A stretch of DNA of 13,034 nt, taken from the NCBI GenBank assembly GCA_050015355.1, contig JBEKBO010000128.1:1-13034 (forward strand). The letters run 5' to 3'. This stretch comes from CAWBRT01 sp050015355. GTDB taxonomy: Bacteria > Acidobacteriota > Terriglobia > Terriglobales > Acidobacteriaceae. Numbering within the stretch: the stretch's first letter is position 1; the number at the start of each line of letters is the position of its first letter. This document shows positions 8,001 through 13,034 of this stretch, one piece after another. The position numbers and the translations under genes were made by a program. The notes below the pieces were generated by a model that was given only the letters and a program-made list of their open reading frames with translations, was not told the DNA's origin and made no database searches.

Positions 8001-8076
8001 TGGTGGACCTGGTCGGGATCGAACCGACGACCTCTTCCATGCCATGGAAGCGCGCTCCCAGCTGCGCCACAGGCCC
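8001..8076 (-). tRNA. tRNA-Ala (GGC)
   Basis: The minus strand folds into a full cloverleaf of 76 nt with an encoded CCA. The acceptor stem pairs GGGCCTG with CAGGTCC and includes a G3:U70 wobble, the alanine identity element. The anticodon stem CTTCC/GGAAG closes the loop ATGGCAT, so the anticodon GGC lies at 8041-8043 and reads GCC. The T arm has GGTTCGATCC-type sequence. Confidence 0.97.
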
Positions 8077-8149
8077 ACTTTTGGAGGGCGTCGCGCGAGC
8101 TTCCCGGTGGAGGGTTCTCTACAGGGCCAAAGATCAGCGCGACTTCACT

Positions 8150-8178
8150 ATTTTCTCGCACCGGCAGCAGTTCGTCAA
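8150..8178 (-). promoter_or_regulatory. Candidate promoter of tRNA-Ala
   Basis: On the minus strand, TTGACG (8173-8178) is followed after 17 bp by GAAAAT (8150-8155). The first is a good -35 and the second a weak -10. Transcription would start about 65 bases before the tRNA 5' end. This rests on motif likeness only. Confidence 0.3.
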
Positions 8179-8232
8179 ACAACTAACAACGAGCGGTAAC
8201 GGGTCATTGTGAATCTTTCAAAAAACCGGGTG

Positions 8233-8265
8233 CCCCACGTTCGCCCGCGTTTGGCTAACGTGGGG
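8233..8265. repeat. Strong hairpin 1 (CCCCACGTT / AACGTGGGG)
   Basis: A perfect 9 bp stem (8233-8241 with 8257-8265) is extended, after one mismatch, by GCC/GGC around a 7-base loop. It lies in the 334 bp non-coding stretch between the tRNA-Ala gene and the helicase remnant. No T-run follows on either strand. It resembles hairpin 2 in its CCCCAC/GTGGGG ends, suggesting one repeat family. Confidence 0.6.
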
Positions 8266-8286
8266 TAGTTCGACTGGTGCCCAAGT

Positions 8287-8316
8287 CCCACATCTGCTAG
8301 TTGCGGCAGATGTGGG
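8287..8316. repeat. Strong hairpin 2 (CCCACATCTGC / GCAGATGTGGG)
   Basis: A perfect 11 bp stem (8287-8297 with 8306-8316) closes an 8-base loop, 21 bp from hairpin 1. It lies 95 bp beyond the stop of the helicase remnant, on the 3' side of that minus-strand gene, so it could once have ended its transcription or protected its mRNA. Intergenic REP-type repeat is the other reading. Confidence 0.6.
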
Positions 8317-8410
8317 GTACCGTCCGAAAAGTCACAAGCTCTGAGCGTGCGTTGAACGTCACGCGTGCTCGTCGCGAATTGCTTGTTCAACTGCGCTCGA
8401 CGCGCTCGCC

Positions 8411-8944
8411 TTACATGGCGGCTTCGTGGATTGAAACCGGCGCGGGTTGCCGTTCCTCGCCGGGGATTCCATTGCGCAGCGTCAGGTGCCGTCCGGGGAT
8501 GGCGGGAATGCGTTCGCCGGGCACGACGATGCCAACCATGTTCAGCGGATCGGCGGCTGAGATTGTAATCAACTCCGGCGCGGCATGCTCGCCCTGGCTC
8601 AGCTCCAGCCGCCGCAATTCGCGCAACGATTCGACAGCCACTGGGAGCGCAAACTGCTCACCAATAAAGCCTGCGATGAATCGTCCGCCGCGAATTTCTC
8701 CGCGGTCTTCCAGGCGGCGGAGGGCGACCTGCAATTCGCGCCAGCGCGGCAGGCCGGTTTCGCGCGCGAGCAGTTCGCGGAAGACCACTCCATAGCGATG
8801 CAGCAGCATCCAGCAGGTCGCTTCCACCTGGCGGTTGTGTTCCGCCGGCTCGCCTGAGTAGAGCAGCGACCAACGCCCGGTAGCATGTCGAGGACGCGCC
8901 GTGCGCCCGTTGCCATGGCCGGCGCGCCTGCGCGGATCGATCAA
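8411..8944 (-). pseudogene. lhr: C-terminal remnant of an Lhr-type DEAD/DEAH helicase
   Basis: The 177-residue frame (from TTG at 8944) resembles the extreme C-terminus of bacterial Lhr-family ATP-dependent helicases, normally about 1,400-1,500 residues. GRWSLL is at 23-28, YGVVFRELLARE at 51-62 and RRLEDRGEIRGGRFIAGF at 76-93, followed by GEQFALP and SAADPLNMVGIVVPG at 129-143. The frame stays open a little upstream (to 9007), reading PYLRALIDPRRR, which also fits the family, then meets TGA at 9008-9010. No ATPase motif is present. The matching N-terminal part is on the same strand at 12286-12750, so this is one end of a gene whose middle has been replaced. The original stop (TAA, 8411-8413) is kept. 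Expression as a separate protein is unlikely. Confidence 0.85.
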
Positions 8945-9074
8945 GGCTCGCAGGTATGGTCTTCTCCGGCTCCGGCCGATGCCGGGGCGCGATGTTCTTC
9001 CAGCAGCTCAAAATGTGAGCTTCGCCTATTAGCTTGCGGAGCCTCGCAGAGCACTTCCCCCGCTGCTCCAGTCC

Positions 9075-9083
9075 TGCTAAACT
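9075..9083 (+). promoter_or_regulatory. Candidate extended -10 of the restriction-modification gene
   Basis: TGCTAAACT fits an extended -10 (TGn followed by TAAACT at 9078-9083) and lies 11 bases before the ATG at 9095. No Shine-Dalgarno sequence precedes that ATG, which would suit a leaderless or nearly leaderless transcript. No good -35 is seen. Confidence 0.3.
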
Positions 9084-9094
9084 TCGATTCCGCA

Positions 9095-9676
9095 ATGACA
9101 ATCGCTGAATATGTCAAAGAGCTTCGCAAGAATCTTGCCCATGGTGATGCCACAGAACACACGCATCGCCCCGCTCTAAAGTCCCTGCTGGAATCGGCCT
9201 CCAAGGGGATCATCGCCACAAATGAGCCCAAGCGTATTGAGTGTGGCGCGCCCGATTTCATCATCACGCGCAAGAGCGTTCCGCTTGGCTATATAGAGAC
9301 AAAAGACGTGGGTACGCCGTTGGACGAAATTGAACGCGGCAAGGGGCCACACGGAGAACAATTCAAACGCTATATCGCGGCCCTGCCGAACTGGATTCTC
9401 ACGGACTATCTTGAATTCCGCTGGTATGTTGCCGGTGAACGTAGGCCACCGGTGCGTCTTGCGTCGTTTGATAAGAAGAAGAAGAAAATCCAATTGCTGC
9501 CAACAGGCGAGGACGATGTTAGCCACCTATTGGAAGCTTTCTTTACGCAGCCCGCGTTAACAGTTGAATCCGCCAAAGACCTTGCCGACAGAATGGCAGG
9601 CATGACGCGGGTTGTGCGTGATTTGATTGCTGCAACTTTTAGCTATGGCAGCGCAAAAGACCAAAAGCAACTTTAG
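9095..9676 (+). CDS. Type IIG/ISP-like restriction enzyme, N-terminal nuclease part (split by amber stop)
   Basis: These 193 residues form the N-terminal endonuclease region of a fused restriction-modification enzyme. A PD-(D/E)xK-like active site is visible: Pro53-Asp54 in GAPDFIIT and Glu68-x-Lys70 in GYIETKD. The start is set at the ATG giving MTIAEYVKELRK. The open frame extends upstream to 8885 but only over the antisense of the helicase remnant. The frame ends at TAG (9674-9676), yet the same frame continues without another stop into the methyltransferase part. Family members carry both parts on one chain of roughly 1,000-1,100 residues. Alone, this fragment would be a nuclease domain with no target-recognition domain. 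It is probably inactive unless the stop is read through or the parts reassemble. Confidence 0.82.
   Translation: MTIAEYVKELRKNLAHGDATEHTHRPALKSLLESASKGIIATNEPKRIECGAPDFIITRKSVPLGYIETKDVGTPLDEIERGKGPHGEQFKRYIAALPNWILTDYLEFRWYVAGERRPPVRLASFDKKKKKIQLLPTGEDDVSHLLEAFFTQPALTVESAKDLADRMAGMTRVVRDLIAATFSYGSAKDQKQL
9674..9676 (+). other. In-frame amber codon splitting the restriction-modification gene
   Basis: The codons before and after read ...KDQKQL-TAG-NWLSAFKEVLIPDLDE..., and both flanks match one continuous protein family. One change (CAG to TAG would restore glutamine) explains the split. There is no frameshift, since both halves are in the same frame. A base-calling error, a fixed nonsense mutation and programmed readthrough are the three possible readings. 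Confidence 0.8.
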
Positions 9677-9700
9677 AACTGGCTTTCGGCCTTCAAGGAA

Positions 9701-12223
9701 GTGCTCATCCCTGATCTGGATGAAGCGCAGTTCGCAGACATGTTTGCACAAACGTTGGCCTATGGCCTGTTTGCTGCGCGTGTTCACAGCTTGGATTCGG
9801 GTAAGCCGTTTTCACGTGAGATGGCTGCATTCAATCTGCCCAAAACCAACCCATTCTTACGCAAGCTTTTTGCGGAAATCGCTGGCGTGGACATGCCGGA
9901 CACGTTTGGCTGGGCGGTAGATGACTTGGTCACACTGCTGAATCACGCAAACTGGGGAAAAGTGCTCAAGGATTTTGGCGAAGGAAAAGCCAAACATGAC
10001 CCAGTAGTTCATTTTTATGAGACGTTCCTTGGTGCATACGACCCGAAGATGCGGGAAGTGCGGGGAGTGTATTACACGCCTGAGCCAGTGGTTAGCTACA
10101 TTGTCCGTTCCATAGACATTCTGCTCCAAAAGCACTTCCACAGGCCCAAGGGTCTGGCGGATGAGAAAACGCTGATACTAGACCCCGCAGTAGGCACAGG
10201 CACATTCCTGTTCTTTGTTATTCAGCAAATTCATGCTAGGTTTGCGAAGCAAAAAGGTGCATGGGATGGCTACGTATCTGAGTACTTGCTCAATCGACTC
10301 TTCGGCTTTGAACTTCTGATGGCCCCCTACGCTGTAGCCCACCTTAAGCTTGGCATGGAATTACAGGACACTGGATACAAGTTTCGATCTGACCAACGTC
10401 TTGGTATTTACCTGACCAACACACTTGAGGAAGCTGCACGCAAGAGTCAAAAGGAGCTTTTTGCTGAATGGATTTCTGAAGAGGCAAACGCTGCCGCAGA
10501 AATCAAGCATACGCGCCCCATTCTAGTGGTGCTGGGAAATCCGCCGTACTCTGGCGAGTCAGCCAACCGGAGTAAGAATGAAGATGGCAGCCTCACTTTC
10601 ATAGGGAAGTTGATTGAGGATTACAAGAAAGTAGACGGGCACGCTCTGGGAGAAAAGAATCCCAAGTGGTTGCAAGATGACTATGTGAAGTTTATCAGAT
10701 TTGCGCAGTGGCGGATTGAGCGAAGTGGTCACGGGATTTTAGGCTTCATCTCCAACAACGGCTATTTGGACAATCCGACTTTCCGGGGAATGCGCCAAAA
10801 CTTGATGCAAAGCTTCGGGCAACTCTACATTTATGACCTTCACGGCAATTCAAACAAACAAGAGCATGCACCTGACGGCGGCAAAGACGAAAACGTCTTT
10901 GACATTCAGCAGGGTGTGGCAATCGTTTTAGCGGTGAAAGAGCCGGGATACACAGGACTTGGCAAGGTACATCACTGTGATCTGTGGGGGACACGTGAGC
11001 ACAAATACCGAACGCTTTATGCCGAGAACGTTCAGTCCACAGCTTGGCAGGAGTTAGCGCCTAAATCGCCTGATTACCTCTTTGCTCCTGTCAAGCTAAA
11101 ACAACGAAGTGAGTATGAGAAAGGCTTCTTTCTTCCTGACGCCATGCCCTTATCGAGCATAGGCGTAGTCACTGCAAGGGATAATTTAACCATCCATTTC
11201 ACGCCTGATGAAGTCTTGCAGACTGTGCGGGATTTTGCATCACTGCCGGTCGCGGAAGCCCGCGCTAAGTATGACCTCGGCAAAGACGTGCAGGATTGGA
11301 CGGTGGCAGCAGCGCAGAAAGACCTACAGAATACCGGGTTGTCCAAGAAGCAAATTATTCCGATTGCATATCGGCCTTTTGACATCCGTTACACGTATTA
11401 CACCGGCAACTCACGCGGTTTCCTGTGCCGCCCGCGCAGGGAAATCATGTCCCACATGTTGGCAGATAACAACCTAGGACTTGTGAGCACGCGCACCACC
11501 AAGGACATGTGGGATTGCGGGGTGTCCGATGTGGTAATAGGGCATAAGGCGCTAGCTGCGTATGACCCAAACTACTTGTTCCCATTGTTTTTGCACTCCC
11601 AAGCGCAGACGTCTCAGCAATCGCAGGGGTTGTTCAGCGGTCATCGCCTGAATTTCAGTGCAATGTTTTTGAAAGCACTTTCAGAACGCTTAGGGATGAA
11701 ACAGGATGCGGATGGCCTTCCACACGGAATTTCCGCAGAAGCTGTGTTCGCATACCTGTACGGTGTGCTTCACGCGCCCAGCTATCGCGCCCGATATGAA
11801 GAGTTTCTGAAAAGGGACTTTCCGCGCCTGCCTTTAACTTCAGACCAAAAGTTGTTTACTTCCATAGGTAATAAGGGGCAGAAACTTATTGCGGTTCATT
11901 TGATGCAGGCTGCCCAGTTGAATGACTTCATCACTGAGTTTCCGGTGAAGGGCGACAACCTCGTTGAAAAGGCTGTTCACACGCCGGAAAATCACCGGGT
12001 GTGGATTAACGCACGCCAATACTTTGGCAACGTACGGCAAGATGTGTGGGAGTTCCACAGGGGCGGATACCAGCCTTGTGAAAAATGGCTGACTGACCGC
12101 AAAGGCCGCACCCTTATTTATGATGACTTGCAGCACTGGCAACGCATGGTTGTTGCGATCAAGGAAACCATCCGGCTGACTGAAGAGATTGATAGGCTGA
12201 TTCCAACGTGGCCCTTAGTATGA
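9701..12223 (+). CDS. Type IIG/ISP-like N6-adenine DNA methyltransferase with specificity domain (C-terminal part)
   Basis: The frame after the amber codon gives 840 residues from a GTG at 9701. Residues 121-139 (RGVYYTPEPVVSYIVRSID) are the usual segment before AdoMet binding. DPAVGTGTF at 161-169 is methyltransferase motif I and NPPY at 280-283 is the catalytic motif IV, marking an N6-adenine (gamma-class-like) enzyme. The remaining 500 or so residues, ending GGYQPCEKWLTDRKGRTL...ETIRLTEEIDRLI, resemble the target-recognition domain of type ISP enzymes such as LlaBIII, but no helicase domain is present. The GTG has AAGGAA directly against it, a spacing too short for a good site. Independent translation is therefore uncertain, and reinitiation 24 bases after the amber codon is possible. 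Codon and base composition are lower in GC than the flanks, suggesting recent arrival. Confidence 0.88.
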   Translation: MLIPDLDEAQFADMFAQTLAYGLFAARVHSLDSGKPFSREMAAFNLPKTNPFLRKLFAEIAGVDMPDTFGWAVDDLVTLLNHANWGKVLKDFGEGKAKHDPVVHFYETFLGAYDPKMREVRGVYYTPEPVVSYIVRSIDILLQKHFHRPKGLADEKTLILDPAVGTGTFLFFVIQQIHARFAKQKGAWDGYVSEYLLNRLFGFELLMAPYAVAHLKLGMELQDTGYKFRSDQRLGIYLTNTLEEAARKSQKELFAEWISEEANAAAEIKHTRPILVVLGNPPYSGESANRSKNEDGSLTFIGKLIEDYKKVDGHALGEKNPKWLQDDYVKFIRFAQWRIERSGHGILGFISNNGYLDNPTFRGMRQNLMQSFGQLYIYDLHGNSNKQEHAPDGGKDENVFDIQQGVAIVLAVKEPGYTGLGKVHHCDLWGTREHKYRTLYAENVQSTAWQELAPKSPDYLFAPVKLKQRSEYEKGFFLPDAMPLSSIGVVTARDNLTIHFTPDEVLQTVRDFASLPVAEARAKYDLGKDVQDWTVAAAQKDLQNTGLSKKQIIPIAYRPFDIRYTYYTGNSRGFLCRPRREIMSHMLADNNLGLVSTRTTKDMWDCGVSDVVIGHKALAAYDPNYLFPLFLHSQAQTSQQSQGLFSGHRLNFSAMFLKALSERLGMKQDADGLPHGISAEAVFAYLYGVLHAPSYRARYEEFLKRDFPRLPLTSDQKLFTSIGNKGQKLIAVHLMQAAQLNDFITEFPVKGDNLVEKAVHTPENHRVWINARQYFGNVRQDVWEFHRGGYQPCEKWLTDRKGRTLIYDDLQHWQRMVVAIKETIRLTEEIDRLIPTWPLV

Positions 12224-12233
12224 TTAAGCGGCC

Positions 12234-12252
12234 GGCGCTTCTTCATAGCGCC
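12234..12252 (+). terminator. Hairpin just after the restriction-modification gene
   Basis: GGCGCT (12234-12239) and AGCGCC (12247-12252) pair perfectly around a 7-base loop, 10 bases after the stop codon of the methyltransferase part. No T-run follows, so as an intrinsic terminator it is incomplete, but the position is right. Confidence 0.45.
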
Positions 12253-12254
12253 AG

Positions 12255-12284
12255 GACATGACGAGTAGTGCAACATATCATGTC
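12255..12284. repeat. Inverted repeat at the right junction with the helicase remnant
   Basis: GACATGA (12255-12261) and TCATGTC (12278-12284) are exact inverted copies 16 bp apart, and the second arm touches the point (12285/12286) where helicase homology begins. I do not see the same arms at the left junction, so it is not a simple terminal repeat pair. Confidence 0.4.
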
Positions 12285-12285
12285 T

Positions 12286-12750
12286 TGTGACGAGAATGTG
12301 AGGCGGTTTTTTCAGCAGGGCCCGGCGCTCGTGCATCAGCGTGTCGCCGGTGCGGACGGCGGCTCGAAGCGTCGGCATCAGCAGCCCACGCTCCCCTGCC
12401 AGGGCCTGAATCTCGCCGAGAGGCACCTCGAGATTTTTCTGGATGTCGTTGCCGAGTGCCTTGAGCGGCGAGATGTAGAGAACCTCTGTACAATCCTGGA
12501 GCCGCCCGTCGAGCGCTTTGCGCACCAGCCGGTCGATGCAGGCCAGGAACGCCGCCAAGGTTTTCCCCGAGCCGGTGGGCGCCGAGATCAGCGTGTCTTT
12601 CCCGGACACGATGGGCGGCCAGCCTTCGATTTGGGGTTCCGTCGGCCAGCCGAACTTCGCCAGAAACCAGTCGCGGACGAGCGCATGCGCCCAGGCCAGG
12701 TGAGCGGCGGGGTCTTCCACCAAGGGGCGCTCCAACAGAATTCCCACCAC
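12286..12750 (-). pseudogene. lhr: N-terminal remnant of an Lhr-type DEAD/DEAH helicase
   Basis: About 155 residues match the start of Lhr-family helicases. GWPTEPQIEGWP (34-45) is Q-motif-like, APTGSGKT (57-64) is the Walker A, ISPLKALGNDI (93-103) is motif Ia, and RTGDT...HILVT runs up to residue 155. Family members continue with TPESL; here the sequence switches to RHDMLHYSS and then to antisense of the restriction-modification gene. The DEAH motif and the whole second RecA domain are missing, so no ATPase can be made. The frame opens after a TGA (12751-12753). GTG at 12750 is the outermost start, but a TTG further in at LVEDPAAHL has GGAG six bases upstream and is an alternative. The C-terminal end of the same gene is at 8411-8944. 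Confidence 0.87.
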
Positions 12751-12797
12751 TCAATTTTAAGCCGCCCGACGAGTTTCGCCAACTGTTCGCCTGACAG

Positions 12798-12912
12798 GCT
12801 GCTGAAAAACAGGTTTGGACTGATGTGAGCAGACAAAGCAATTGTGATGTAGCTCTGTGGTTTACACAGTCCGTAGCGCCTCGCTTGGGGCTTCGGCGCG
12901 TTTTTCAGCGGC
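12798..12912. repeat. Short inverted-repeat element, MITE-like or IS remnant
   Basis: GCTGCTGAAAAAC (12798-12810) and GTTTTTCAGCGGC (12900-12912) are inverted copies matching 12 of 13 and bound a 115 bp non-coding unit. Inside is a CTGTG/CACAG hairpin (12855-12869) and a GC-rich GCGCC...GGCGC fold. GCTGCTGAAAAA-type ends recur in bacterial insertion sequences and their deletion derivatives, so a MITE is plausible. No target duplication could be identified with confidence. Confidence 0.5.
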
Positions 12913-13000
12913 TGCTAGACCGGTTCCCTAGAAGGTATATACCTGGATTCGGTGAGTGAATTACCCTGGGGATGGCGAGTTCTCCTGCGACACGACAACG

Positions 13001-13034
13001 ATGGCGCGAGCTTATTCCGATGATCTTCGGCGCA
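13001..13034 (+). CDS. IS630-type transposase, first codons only (partial at window end)
   Basis: The last 34 bases read MARAYSDDLRR from an ATG at 13001, which matches the start of IS630-family transposases (MARAYSDDLRRK...). The remainder lies outside the window. The DNA before it (12913-13000) should include the left end of the element. A 12 bp palindrome AGGTATATACCT (12933-12944), with a central TATA, lies 57 bp upstream, and IS630 elements insert at TA, but I cannot fix the exact end. Only 11 residues support the call. Confidence 0.6.
   Translation, partial: MARAYSDDLRR

Noticed and set aside
7825..8182. Several small frames on both strands across the tRNA and repeat
   Set aside because: They translate the tRNA-Ala gene and the dispersed repeat. 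The phrase GRDRTDDL/GIEPTT is the well-known spurious translation of tRNA antisense.
8885..9094. Upstream extension of the nuclease frame
   Set aside because: It is antisense to the helicase remnant, low in complexity (serine/alanine rich), and the family start fits the ATG at 9095.
9095..12223. BREX or DISARM-type multi-gene defence system
   Set aside because: Only the nuclease-methyltransferase gene is present. No PglZ, BrxC, helicase or phospholipase-D partner is found; the neighbouring helicase pieces are Lhr remnants on the other strand.
12278..12841. 187-residue minus-strand frame overlapping the helicase N-terminus
   Set aside because: It is arginine/glycine-rich shadow coding; the helicase motifs are in another frame.
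1..13034. CRISPR array
   Set aside because: No regularly spaced direct repeats were seen anywhere.

Overview
The window looks like a piece of a moderately GC-rich soil-type bacterium, most likely an acidobacterium. This is inferred from the palindromic TGTCATYCTGAGC-type dispersed repeats (two copies), a secreted Ig/PQQ-like beta-propeller protein of a kind common in that phylum, and the general gene style. No rRNA or other decisive marker is present, so the taxonomic call is an inference.

Layout. Positions 1-466 hold a possible gene tail and a 259 bp palindromic repeat. Positions 467-2542 (minus) encode a secreted Ig-domain plus beta-propeller protein. Positions 2922-6003 (minus) form a probable three-gene operon, in transcription order SDR oxidoreductase, 4-hydroxybutyryl-CoA dehydratase family protein, SDR oxidoreductase. 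The dehydratase-like protein keeps all four [4Fe-4S] ligands and several active-site residues of the family, so the operon probably handles a CoA-linked hydroxyacyl compound, with the SDRs doing flanking redox steps. Upstream, also on minus, is a ThDP-dependent acetolactate-synthase-like enzyme that starts at a TTG at 7787. A second copy of the dispersed repeat (7848-7983) and a tRNA-Ala(GGC) gene (8001-8076, minus) follow, then two strong hairpins (8233-8316).

The accessory part is 8411-13034. The two ends of one lhr-type DEAD/DEAH helicase gene lie on the minus strand in the correct order: the C-terminal piece at 8411-8944 and the N-terminal piece at 12286-12750. The middle of the gene, about 1,000 codons by family length, is missing. 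In its place, on the plus strand, sits a lower-GC gene for a type IIG/ISP-like fused restriction nuclease-adenine methyltransferase (9095-12223). That gene is itself split by one in-frame amber codon at 9674-9676, exactly between its nuclease and methyltransferase parts. The window ends in a short inverted-repeat element (12798-12912) and the first codons of an IS630-type transposase (13001 onward). The right half therefore reads as a defence island that destroyed a helicase gene and has begun to decay.
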